Shown here piece by piece: positions 5,308 to 11,900 of a stretch of DNA of 12,115 nt (its first letter is position 1; each line of letters opens with the position of its first letter). The stretch covers positions 1-12,115 of the forward strand of contig DBLC01000173.1 in the NCBI GenBank assembly GCA_002297935.1, read 5' to 3'. The stretch is from Dialister sp. UBA734 (lineage in GTDB: Bacteria > Bacillota > Negativicutes > Veillonellales > Dialisteraceae). The notes beneath the pieces were generated by a model. That model saw nothing but the letters and a program-made list of their open reading frames with translations. It ran no database searches and was not told where the DNA came from. A program made the translations under genes and the position numbers.

Positions 5308-5490
5308 TATATATATAAATAGGGTCGGTTTTGACGACTAGAAAACAGATGTACTTCAAAATGCTAGTTCAGCTAGATAATATCGCACTTCTTTAGACTT
5401 TTGGGGTAGTCGTATATCACGACTACTTAACATAGAGTTTCTAGTGATTTTCCTGTTAAGTAGTCGTTGTTTACGACTAGATGTAGTCGT
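5308..5490. other. Iteron cluster, putative replication origin
   Basis: TAGTCGT or its complement occurs six times: 5334-5340 (-), 5407-5413 (+), 5419-5425 (-), 5461-5467 (+), 5473-5479 (-), 5484-5490 (+). The middle four form two inverted pairs, each with a 5-base gap, spaced 54 bases apart. The two pairs are joined by a perfect 14-bp inverted repeat (5419-5432 with 5454-5467). An AT-only tract (about 5309-5322) next to the first copy could be an unwinding element. The cluster sits directly 3' of the Rep-like gene, as iterons do in SaPI-type islands. It also fills most of the 392-base gap between genes (5110-5501). An operator cluster is the alternative. Confidence 0.6.
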
Positions 5491-5501
5491 CATTTACCCG
5501 C

Positions 5502-6026
5502 CTAGTTTTTTAATTTGCGTTCTAGCTTCTTTGTCATTCGTTCCTGTCGTTCTTCTTGTTTAAGGCGTTTCACATCAGCGTCCGTTATATTCTGCCAACG
5601 GTTTGACATTCTATACACTGACATAATATGTGAAGTGGTTTCACCGCCATCAATAATACAGTCAAGAAAGCCAAGCCTAACAAGCCATTTGCGGGCGTTA
5701 TAGAATGATTCACGTTGATTATCGGTAACCAGTTGACAGTCTTTACTCTTTGCCTTTTCGATATTGGCGAAGAAGTCTGTTGCACGTATACGGCTATCCT
5801 CTGACCATTTATCTCTAGGGTAGTATATATGGTTGGGCTTTTCCCTTGCCCCTGCTTCATACGTCCATTGCATGCACCAGTTCAATAAGTCGGTTTGTAG
5901 CTTGTTTAAGGCTTTATAGGCGGGCGACTTTCGCATGGAAATAGAAAGCCTGTTGTAGGGTTCATATGGTTGCTTTGCTTGCCAAGTAGGGAAAGGTTGT
6001 CCCTTTTTCCTACCTTTACCGCCCAT
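5502..6026 (-). CDS. Putative replication-initiation / winged-helix protein, 174 aa
   Basis: I do not recognise a named family. The arrangement resembles phage and plasmid replication proteins with a winged-helix core: YNRLSISMRKSPAYKALNKLQTDLLNWCMQ (about 24-53) looks like the usual opening helix region, and ESFYNARKWLVRLGFLDCI (about 106-124) looks like the recognition helix and wing of a 'new leader helix, GF.d' type domain, followed by YRMSNRW. Both termini are strongly basic, consistent with DNA binding. The start at 6026 has AGGAAG about seven bases upstream and overlaps the preceding gene's stop by 11 bases, so it belongs to the leftward operon from 6584. The adjacent iterons support a replication role. 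Confidence in the gene is high, in the function moderate. Confidence 0.65.
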   Translation of the reverse strand: MGGKGRKKGQPFPTWQAKQPYEPYNRLSISMRKSPAYKALNKLQTDLLNWCMQWTYEAGAREKPNHIYYPRDKWSEDSRIRATDFFANIEKAKSKDCQLVTDNQRESFYNARKWLVRLGFLDCIIDGGETTSHIMSVYRMSNRWQNITDADVKRLKQEERQERMTKKLERKLKN

Positions 6027-6402
6027 TTATAACTTCCTTGCCTGCTTTGTATTCTGCTAACGCCCGCCGGAAAGGTCTCACCGCCAATGCTCTTTGCTTG
6101 AACCCATTTTCTAGTATCGCCTTTTGTGTCTCTATCTCTTCGATGGTAGCAGGCAAGTAGTAACCGCCACGCCCCGACGTGGTGGAACAAATCAAAGCTC
6201 CATTGGCACGTTCTTCTAGTACCCGCTTGACCACGGTTCTTTCTCCGATGGCTAGGGCTTTGACTATGGTATCAGTGAGAACAACGTTTTCACGCCCGAT
6301 AGCGTGGCATTCTTTGAGATACTTTTCTATCTGTCCTACTTTTCTTTCTTCTTTTCTGTCCATATGCGTTACTTCGTCCATATGCTTTCCCGCCTTTCTC
6401 AT
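6016..6402 (-). CDS. Phage-type winged-helix regulatory/accessory protein, up to 128 aa
   Basis: Residues about 42-90 (LTDTIVKALAIGERTVVKRVLEERANGALICS followed by GRGGYYLP) look like a winged helix: a helix-turn-helix and then a glycine-rich wing ending in YYLP. Proteins with a GGYYLP wing followed by a long helix (here EEIETQKAILENGFKQRALAV, about 93-113) are frequent in Firmicute prophages and integrative elements. The ATG at 6402 overlaps the stop of the upstream AlpA-like gene by ATGA, arguing for coupling, but the ribosome site is weak; in-frame ATGs at 6381 and 6363 are alternatives. Its end overlaps the Rep-like gene. It may act in replication or in regulating the operon. Confidence 0.65.
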   Translation of the reverse strand: MRKAGKHMDEVTHMDRKEERKVGQIEKYLKECHAIGRENVVLTDTIVKALAIGERTVVKRVLEERANGALICSTTSGRGGYYLPATIEEIETQKAILENGFKQRALAVRPFRRALAEYKAGKEVINGR

Positions 6403-6584
6403 TCATCACTATCATTGGCGTGCAATTCGTCAATGGCTTTATCAACGATCACTCTATCAAACAACAGACGGCGTCCGATTCTCTTCTCTGCTCCGATAGC
6501 CTTACCCCATGCGGTAGCGGTTGATTTCCCCATTCCGATATATTCCTGCAATTCAGCTACATTCAGTAATCTCTTGTTATCCAT
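6399..6584 (-). CDS. AlpA/Xis-like helix-turn-helix protein, 61 aa
   Basis: A very small DNA-binding protein with a single MerR/AlpA-type helix-turn-helix (LLNVAELQEYIGMGKSTATAWGKAI, residues 6-30) followed by RRLLFDRVIVDKAIDEL, the usual second half in which a short strand gives residue preferences before the last helix. Such proteins serve as excisionases or as activators of integrase or excision genes. The start at 6584 has AAAGGAG at good distance. It is the first gene of a leftward operon with three overlapping cistrons (AlpA-like, winged-helix, Rep-like) and is read divergently from the repressor. An excision-control role is inferred from family and position. Confidence 0.8.
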   Translation of the reverse strand: MDNKRLLNVAELQEYIGMGKSTATAWGKAIGAEKRIGRRLLFDRVIVDKAIDELHANDSDE

Positions 6585-6636
6585 GTTACTTCTCCTTTGA
6601 TTTCAATTACTCTTGTCGAGTGGTGTTGTTTAGATT

Positions 6637-6653
6637 CATACAAGCCTTGTATG
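6637..6653. promoter_or_regulatory. Perfect 17-bp palindromic operator
   Basis: CATACAAG, a central C and CTTGTATG form a perfect palindrome. Its right edge contains the TG of the extended -10 element of the repressor promoter, so a bound protein would block that promoter. The element repressor itself is the obvious candidate ligand. Confidence 0.65.
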
Positions 6654-6660
6654 GTATAAT
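6652..6660 (+). promoter_or_regulatory. Extended -10 promoter of the repressor gene
   Basis: TGGTATAAT is a perfect extended -10 element. No good -35 box lies at normal spacing. It would give a leader of about 100 bases before the repressor start at 6767. An additional TTGACA at 6688-6693 lacks a convincing -10 partner. Confidence 0.55.
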
Positions 6661-6684
6661 GGTAACAAGAAAGCATGATGTAAA
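6656..6684 (-). promoter_or_regulatory. Candidate leftward promoter of the AlpA-like operon
   Basis: On the minus strand TTTACA (6684-6679) is followed after 17 bases by CATTAT (6661-6656). It overlaps the repressor -10 element on the other strand, the usual geometry of a lysogeny switch. The -10 match is only moderate. Confidence 0.4.
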
Positions 6685-6717
6685 CCATTGACAATAACGG
6701 TTTATGATATGCCTATT

Positions 6718-6750
6718 TTGTCATATTCAATATGATGAGTTTGTCATATT
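6718..6750. promoter_or_regulatory. Second operator region (TCATATT palindrome and direct repeat)
   Basis: TCATATT-C-AATATGA (6721-6735) is a perfect 15-bp palindrome. TTGTCATATT occurs at 6718-6727 and again at 6741-6750, so three half-sites lie in the repressor leader. The sequence differs from the 17-bp palindrome, which suggests a second DNA-binding protein. Confidence 0.5.
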
Positions 6751-6766
6751 TTCCGGCGGGGGTATT

Positions 6767-7387
6767 ATGGACGACTTAAAAGACAAATGCTCTGATGAGG
6801 CGATTAGAAAACGGATTAAACAGTTAATAAAAAAATTAGGAATCACGCAAGAAAAATTAGGGGCGATTATGGAACCGTCTGCACCTGTAGACAAAAGTTC
6901 TGTAAATAGAATGTTATCGGGGTCAGGTTCTATACCAACTGATAACGCACGTCTTGCACGCATAGCAAGGGCGGGCGGTGTGTCATTGGATTGGCTTTTG
7001 ACAGGGGAAGAAATGACTTCCAAGAGTAAAGAATCACGCACACTCCGTGAGTGGTGTGAGATTCTATTCGTTGATATGCCAAGCGACTTCTGCACACGTT
7101 GGGAATTTGCGGGGGATGATGTTATGGGGCGTCTATTTAAGGGCGAACCTTGTGAAATAACCGTTCATATTCCCATTCCTTACAGACCTAATCTGAACTC
7201 TGATACAGGTGGTAGTTTTTATGAGTTAGGGCGTCAATTTGTCAGATGTGCCCTAAACATTAACGAAATTAACTATTCTACGGCATTAGGATATAATGAC
7301 AAGAAGAATAGCATAGAGTGGAACATTAAAGGTGTTGATGATTCTTCTAAGTGGCATGAAAGATGGTTTCCCGATATTCCATTCTAA
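6767..7387 (+). CDS. Element repressor, XRE-type helix-turn-helix, 206 aa
   Basis: Residues about 10-80 form a lambda-repressor-like DNA-binding domain (IRKRIKQLIKKLGITQEKLGAI, then a turn, SSVNRMLSG, ARLARIARAGGVSLDWLLTGEE), typical of phage CI-like repressors. The C-terminal 120 residues do not resemble S24 peptidase and I cannot assign them, so induction by RecA-stimulated cleavage is unlikely for this protein. The start at 6767 is preceded by GGCGGGGG in a slightly unusual ribosome site; an upstream in-frame ATG at 6704 would lie within the operators. It is read divergently from the AlpA-like operon and is expected to keep that operon silent. How it is relieved is unclear; binding of a helper-phage protein, as in SaPI Stl, is one possibility. 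Confidence 0.8.
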   Translation: MDDLKDKCSDEAIRKRIKQLIKKLGITQEKLGAIMEPSAPVDKSSVNRMLSGSGSIPTDNARLARIARAGGVSLDWLLTGEEMTSKSKESRTLREWCEILFVDMPSDFCTRWEFAGDDVMGRLFKGEPCEITVHIPIPYRPNLNSDTGGSFYELGRQFVRCALNINEINYSTALGYNDKKNSIEWNIKGVDDSSKWHERWFPDIPF

Positions 7388-7396
7388 ACATGACTA

Positions 7397-7428
7397 AAAA
7401 GGGCGGGGCTTTATTGCTCCGTCCTTTT
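7397..7428 (+). terminator. Terminator after the repressor
   Basis: AAAAGGGCGGGGC (7397-7409) and GCTCCGTCCTTTT (7416-7428) pair over 13 positions, two of them G-U, with a 6-base loop. The T run is part of the stem. It starts ten bases after the stop codon. Confidence 0.75.
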
Positions 7429-7451
7429 GAAGTGGGGTAAATAAGTGAATT

Positions 7452-7472
7452 TGGCGTATAAAGTGGCGTATA
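7452..7472. promoter_or_regulatory. Right arm-type integrase sites
   Basis: TGGCGTATA at 7452-7460 and again at 7464-7472 repeats the 12-base-period pair found near the left end, in the same orientation. It lies about 60 bases inside the right core. Confidence 0.6.
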
Positions 7473-7532
7473 AAAAGAAATTCATATATTTTATAGCCTG
7501 TTTCCTCCGTGTTTATCGTACTTTCTAAAAAA

Positions 7533-7551
7533 TTGTGCTATAATATGTCCC
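7533..7551 (+). repeat. attR core, carrying the sotB promoter
   Basis: This is an exact second copy of TTGTGCTATAATATGTCCC. It includes an extended -10 promoter (TG 7536-7537, TATAAT 7539-7544) 47 bases before the sotB ATG, in the right orientation. The element therefore integrates into a host promoter and leaves its -10 box intact on the sotB side. Confidence 0.88.
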
Positions 7552-7590
7552 ATCACAAATGAGTATTTATCATAAGAAAGAGGAAATACG

Positions 7591-8757
7591 ATGACTTTAA
7601 GACAATGGTTGCCCCTGTTGGGCATCACTTTATCGGCTTTTATTTTCAACACGTCTGAATTCATGCCCATCGGCCTTTTGACAGACATTGCCAAGGACTT
7701 TCAAATGACCGAATCCGGCGCTGGCTCGCTGATCACCATCTATGCCTATGTGGTGATGGCCATGTCGCTGCCGCTGATGATGATTTTCTCCCGCTGCCCC
7801 CTGCGGCCGTTGCTGCTGGGTGTGATCACCCTTTTCGCCGTTTGCCAAGTTCTTTCGGGCATCGCCACTGGGTACTACACTTTGCTGGCCTCCCGTATCG
7901 GCGTGGCTTGTGCCCATTCTATCTTCTGGTCCATCGCAGCGCCTGTGGCCGTTCGTATCGTTCCAGAGAAATACCAAGCCACCGCTATGGGCATGGTGGT
8001 CACCGGCACCTCCATTGCCATGATTTTCGGACTGCCCCTGGGCCGTTCCATCGGCCTTTTAGCAGGCTGGCGCAGTACCTTCCTCTGCCTCGCCGTGGTA
8101 TCCTTCGTAGCCCTGGCCTACTTGGCAGTTTTGCTTCCTAAAGTGTCCGGCAACGCGCCATTTAATATTTCCGATCTTCCCCAAATTTACAAGAACCCAG
8201 TTCTTCCCGGTTTATTCCTCCTGAGCCTTCTCATCCCCACCGCCTACTTCACCACCTACAGTTACATCGAACCATTCCTGCTGCAAGTGGGCCATTACCC
8301 GGACAACTGGGTCACGGTGATTCTCACCATTTTCGGTGCCGCCGGACTGCTGGGAAGCTACCTCTTTTCCCACCTCTATAACGCCCACCGCTACAGCTTC
8401 CTGCCTATGTCCATTGGCCTCATCATGGCGTCCCTGTTCCTTCTGCTTCCGGCCAGCGGCTCCCTTTACACCATCATTCCCCTTTCCATCCTCTGGGGCA
8501 TTTCAGTCACAGCGTTCAACGTCACCGGCCAAGCGGAAGTGATCCAATCCACCGACAGTGCCACCGCGCCGGTCGCCATGTCTATCCTTTCAGGCATTTA
8601 CAACCTGGGCATCGGCAGCGGCACCTGGCTAGGCGGTTCCATTTGCACCTACTTTTCCATCGCCTACATCGGCTACGTAGGCGCCGCCCTGGCCTTCCTC
8701 TCCCTTCTCTATTGCCTGTTCTGCATGATTCCAGCAATGAAGAAATATAAGCGATGA
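7591..8757 (+). CDS. sotB: SotB-like MFS sugar efflux transporter, 388 aa
   Basis: A 12-helix major facilitator proton antiporter closely resembling E. coli SotB/YdeA, which exports arabinose and other sugars or IPTG. The opening segment (SAFIFNTSEFMPIGLLTDIA, residues 15-34) and IYAYVVMAMSLPLMM (50-64) match that family well, as do SRIGVACAHSIFWSI, TGTSIAMIFGLPLGR and the AYSYIEPF-like TYSYIEPFLLQ. Length is normal. The start at 7591 has AGAGGAA seven bases upstream. The gene is clearly more GC-rich than the element on its left, so it is native chromosome. Its promoter is the attachment core; everything upstream of about -17 now comes from the element, so its expression may differ between carriers and non-carriers. 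It ends in a shared bidirectional terminator. The true substrate is not known. Confidence 0.88.
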   Translation: MTLRQWLPLLGITLSAFIFNTSEFMPIGLLTDIAKDFQMTESGAGSLITIYAYVVMAMSLPLMMIFSRCPLRPLLLGVITLFAVCQVLSGIATGYYTLLASRIGVACAHSIFWSIAAPVAVRIVPEKYQATAMGMVVTGTSIAMIFGLPLGRSIGLLAGWRSTFLCLAVVSFVALAYLAVLLPKVSGNAPFNISDLPQIYKNPVLPGLFLLSLLIPTAYFTTYSYIEPFLLQVGHYPDNWVTVILTIFGAAGLLGSYLFSHLYNAHRYSFLPMSIGLIMASLFLLLPASGSLYTIIPLSILWGISVTAFNVTGQAEVIQSTDSATAPVAMSILSGIYNLGIGSGTWLGGSICTYFSIAYIGYVGAALAFLSLLYCLFCMIPAMKKYKR

Positions 8758-8793
8758 TTCCGCTAGAGGCATGTTTCTTTTATAGGATTGGCA

Positions 8794-8811
8794 GAAAGGT
8801 TATGATTCTGC
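8794..8811 (+). repeat. Dispersed repeat arm (GGTTATGATTCTGC family)
   Basis: These 18 bases match the outer arm of the palindromic repeat at 1641-1658 and, inverted, at 1812-1829. GGTTAT/ATAAC motifs follow within the next 100 bases, so this may be a diverged member of the same repeat family merged with the terminator. Confidence 0.65.
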
Positions 8812-8833
8812 ACATTTCGTTATTTCACAAATA

Positions 8834-8920
8834 AAAAATACCGCTAGCTTCTGGGTTATGAAGGGTTATTCCATCTTATTTGAAATAACTTTTTATAACT
8901 TTGAAACTAGCGGTATTTTT
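8834..8920. terminator. Bidirectional terminator between sotB and the autotransporter
   Basis: AAAAATACCGCTAG (8834-8847) pairs perfectly over 14 bp with CTAGCGGTATTTTT (8907-8920), with T-rich tails on both strands. Nested GTTAT/ATAAC pairing extends the stem. It serves the convergent genes ending at 8757 and 9027. Confidence 0.85.
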
Positions 8921-8941
8921 ATTTTGTTAGATGACGACAAC

Positions 8942-9026
8942 AGCAGAATAATCCCCTTTTGACAATCCGCATCTTGTCAATTTAGACAAGCGAAATCATC
9001 CTATTCCTGATAATGAAATACAGGAA
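8942..9026. repeat. Small hairpins in the 3' region of the autotransporter
   Basis: TTGACAA/TTGTCAA (about 8959-8980), overlapping CTTGTC/GACAAG, and ATTCCTG/CAGGAAT (about 9003-9028) form short alternative stems. No T run follows them. They may stabilise the transcript end. Confidence 0.35.
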
Positions 9027-11383
9027 TCAGAAAGCGTAAGAAGCCTGTACGGTCCAGGTATGGCTATCGGTGGTGCTGCCATTCTGGTAAGTATATCCTA
9101 CACCGAAGGAGTAGTCTCCTTTCGAAGCAGACAGGCCCAATTTTCCAAGGAAGCTGCCAGCATCGCTGATATCATAGGCGAATCCATCGGTGGCTGTGCC
9201 ATAGGTCACAGTCTGGTTGGCATTTCTATCGCCCATGGTCCAAATATAGCTGAGGCCAGCGTATGGTTTGAGTATCCAGCTGCCACGGTTCATCTGGAGC
9301 GAATAATCGACTCCCACGGGCAGGAGGCAGAGATCCTGGGTTTCTTTGTCGTAAGAAAGACTCGCACTGGATGTATATTTGTCGGTGGTGAGACGGAGAT
9401 ACCGCAGTCCTACGTACGGAGTGAGCAGTCCCTGTCCCACGGTATAGTCCTTCATGGCTTTCACACCCAAAGTCCATGCTTCTGTATCTGGTTTAGCCGT
9501 GATGACCTGACCATTATTATACTGGGTAATATCATGGCTGCCGCCTACATAGGAGAGGTCAGCGACTAGACGATAAGAGCCCAAGTCTTTCAAACCATAC
9601 AAGGAAGCACCTACATAGGTGGCATCATTCTTTGTATAAACGCCTCCATTGGAAGAGCTGATATTCCCATCTGCATAGGTGAGAGCTACTCCAGCGGTGG
9701 TATGTTCATTCTGGTATACGTCCATCCCTACGACGGTACCATTGTACTGGGTATCCAAAGAGAGGGCGCCGCCAGCAAAGCCAAGGCCATCAATGTTTTC
9801 TTTGCTATGGAAACCTTTGGCCCAAAGATCCTTGACCGGTGTATTGTCATGGTCAGACAGGGCGTCAGTGAAAAGTCCGGTCACTGCATAGGTGCTATGC
9901 TGGATACCAGCAGCCTGGCCGATACTAAGAGCCCCATTATAGGATTCCTTCCCACTTTTAATCAAAGATGTCATCTTTTCATCATTATTCTTTGTAGCAG
10001 CAACAGCTACGCCAGAAGCCGCATAACCAGCAATGGCTTCTTTATTGGCATCGGTGATACCAGCCTCTACTTTGCCATCCTTAAGACACTGGAATGGATT
10101 GTCAAAGCTAGTTGTCTTCCAGAAATCAATATTTTGCTTTGTATCATATAAAGTAGTTCCTGTATTGGCACCTTTAACAATGAGTTTAGCACCCTCTTCC
10201 GCTGTGAAGGTTCCGCCAGATACAGAAACAAGAGAATTTCCTTTTAAAGAAGATGCATCTACCACAGTGGTTGTTTTACCCGCTACTGTGACAGTACCGC
10301 CATCAGATATTTTGATCTGTCCATTAAGCATAACGGTATTATCATAGGTGTTACCATCTTTATCTTTACCAATTACCAGAGACGCATTATTTTCCTTTAC
10401 AGCACTGTTTCCTACCTCAGCAGCTGTACCATTCCCACCAGAAATCGTAATCGTCCCTTTGTCCTTAGCCGCTAATGTCGCCGAAGCATTTGACCATAAT
10501 AAAATAGCCTGCCTATTCTGACTCACTAAATTGATATTAGCACCGTATAAATTGATATTTGATGCAGCTTTACCATCACTACTTGCATAAGAGGAACCAG
10601 AAAAAATAGCTTGATCTGTTGACTGAATAGATACATCACCATCAGAAGATGTAATCTCTATATCTCCTTGATTATTCTGTCCTTGAAGATAAGAGTAAAT
10701 TCCAATACCATTATCATTAACAAGCTGGACGCCTTTGTCACCAGAAATATCGATGTTCGCATTTCCTTTTCCACTTAGACTATCATAAAAATAAACAACA
10801 CCAACATTCGATTTTACCGCATGAAGATATATGTTATTTGTTGCATGAATCGTGTTAGTAGCCATGTTATTAGGTGTATTTTGGAATATCCCCGCTGCCA
10901 CAAGTCCACCATTCTGACCAGTCAAGTTGACATCCTTAGCTTCTACATTCAATGTACCATTATGACTTCCCCAACTTTGGGACATGAAACCATTGCCAGT
11001 GACATTGCCAGTAATCGTATCCGCATTGATAGTCAGATCACCGCCAGCCGCATGAATACCTTGATCGGAATTCAGTGCTTGGTCTTCAGTGCCAAATTGG
11101 ATAGTACCTATTTTGTTAGCTTCCGTACCAATCTTAACAATTGTCCCCTCTGCAGCCCATACTGTAGAACCTGCCGGTTTTGTCGCATCTTTATCACCTA
11201 AAAATTTCAGATGGTCAAAATTCTGAATAGTCAATTTACCCGGATTATTCTTATCCTGTGTATTTTCGACCTTGATAAGGCTACTATTATTATCTACTCC
11301 TTGGGAAGTAAAGGTTTCATTTTTTGCATCATACTGTCCATTTACAGTAACATTGTTCTGCTCAATACAATGTTCTTTATCTG

Positions 11384-11479
11384 TCAATAAATTATCAGCA
11401 GCGTATACCCCCCGAAAATTGGAGTGAGTAAGGCAGCCATGACGGCCATGGTGAGTACTGTTTGTTTTCTTTTCATCAT
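11384..11479 (-). CDS. Truncated signal-peptide reading frame as sequenced, 31 aa
   Basis: This is what the ribosome would make from the autotransporter start in the sequence as given: a signal peptide and seven out-of-frame residues, then TGA at 11386-11384. It is listed to document the broken frame, not as a separate gene. Confidence 0.6.
   Translation of the reverse strand: MMKRKQTVLTMAVMAALLTPIFGGYTLLIIY
11408..11413 (-). other. Six-G tract, candidate phase-variation switch
   Basis: Six consecutive G on the minus strand lie inside the signal peptide codons. Seven G (or four) put the ATG at 11479 in frame with the whole autotransporter; six put it out of frame. Homopolymer slippage controlling surface proteins is well known, though six is short for a hypermutable tract. 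Confidence 0.6.
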
Positions 11480-11571
11480 AGATTCCTCCCCTTGGATGAT
11501 TTACCCAATATAGAAACATGTTATCCAATCTCCCATATGACATAGATAGCGTGCTTTCTAACTTATTTTCT

Positions 11572-11600
11572 AATATATACTCATATAATTCTTTCGTCAA
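11572..11600 (-). promoter_or_regulatory. Autotransporter promoter
   Basis: TTGACG (11600-11595) and TATATT (11577-11572) on the minus strand are separated by exactly 17 bases. Initiation near 11565 would give a leader of about 85 bases before the ATG at 11479. This supports the start at 11479 rather than 11654. Confidence 0.7.
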
Positions 11601-11750
11601 TAGAACATAGGGTATTTTACCATATAATGACATACACGATACAAAGCCATGCATTCCCCTTCCGCTTATTCATTAGCCTTGTACGTGGACGCCCCAGACG
11701 CTACGGCTCATTTTAATTCTTTACTTTCATTGTCCTTTTACGAATAACGC

Positions 11751-11777
11751 AAAGATCCTTCGACTTCGCTCAGGATG
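11751..11777 (-). repeat. Dispersed GTCATCC...GGATCTTTG repeat, copy 1
   Basis: Read on the minus strand this is GTCATCC, a 14-base middle and GGATCTTT. The same end sequences recur in inverted orientation at 11901-11929 with a different middle. Similar CTTCGACTTCGCTCAGG-type repeats are scattered in many gut bacteria. Confidence 0.6.
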
Positions 11778-11900
11778 ACCTGCAAAAACGGCTTATGTCA
11801 TAAGCAAGACTAAAGCTTACCAGTTAACCTCATATGAGATTCTTATCCCTGTCATATTTTCTTGCATCACGCCCCCACTACATGACACTCCCCGTTCTTC

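Larger units (their letters stand above)
1954..7551. mobile_element. Small integrative element / phage-satellite-like island, about 5.6 kb
   Basis: The 19-bp direct repeats mark both ends, an integrase gene lies next to one end, and a divergent repressor with an AlpA/Xis-like operon lies near the other. Repeats of TGGCGTATA with a 12-base period occur just inside each end, as expected of integrase arm sites. Base composition is more AT-rich than bioY or sotB. Genes seen are integrase, S24-like, an 80-residue unknown, a four-cysteine protein, a Rep-like protein, a winged-helix-like protein, AlpA-like and a repressor. No capsid, terminase, portal, relaxase or toxin gene is visible. The set fits a minimal satellite or plasmid-like integrative element that borrows functions from a helper. 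Helper dependence is inference. Confidence 0.88.
9027..11479 (-). pseudogene. Type Va autotransporter, frameshifted at the signal peptide (817 aa if corrected)
   Basis: A surface or secreted protein of the classical autotransporter class. In corrected numbering, residues 1-27 are a signal peptide (MMKRKQTVLTMAVMAALLTP, then IFGG and VYAA before Asp), followed by a passenger of about 500 residues rich in G, N, T and S with short repeated strands (a beta-helix type), and a C-terminal beta-barrel of about 270 residues from DLWAKGF to the final QASYAF, ending in Phe as required for outer-membrane insertion. From the well-placed ATG at 11479 (GGGGAGG five bases upstream) the frame stops at 11384 after 31 codons. 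One more G in the six-G run at 11408-11413 would join it to the long frame. Upstream of that run the long frame stays open to 11654 only by chance and encodes no signal peptide. No protease triad or known adhesin motif was recognised; adhesin is a guess. Confidence 0.85.

Noticed and set aside
5334..5490. CRISPR array suggested by repeated TAGTCGT
   Set aside because: The units are only 7 bases, occur in alternating orientation and have irregular spacing; this fits iterons or operators, not repeats with spacers.
6688..6719. TTGACA as the main -35 of the repressor promoter
   Set aside because: No -10 box sits at 16-18 bases; the extended -10 at 6652-6660 is a better candidate.
7597..8542. Frames overlapping sotB on both strands
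   Set aside because: They are by-products of the GC-rich sotB coding sequence; only the SotB frame gives a coherent protein.
9060..11201. Several plus-strand frames opposite the autotransporter
   Set aside because: They lie antisense to a clear autotransporter passenger and barrel and have no family features.
11480..11654. N-terminal extension of the autotransporter from an ATG at 11654
   Set aside because: It has no ribosome site, encodes no signal peptide, crosses the likely promoter (11572-11600) and is out of frame with the true signal peptide; the frame is open by chance.
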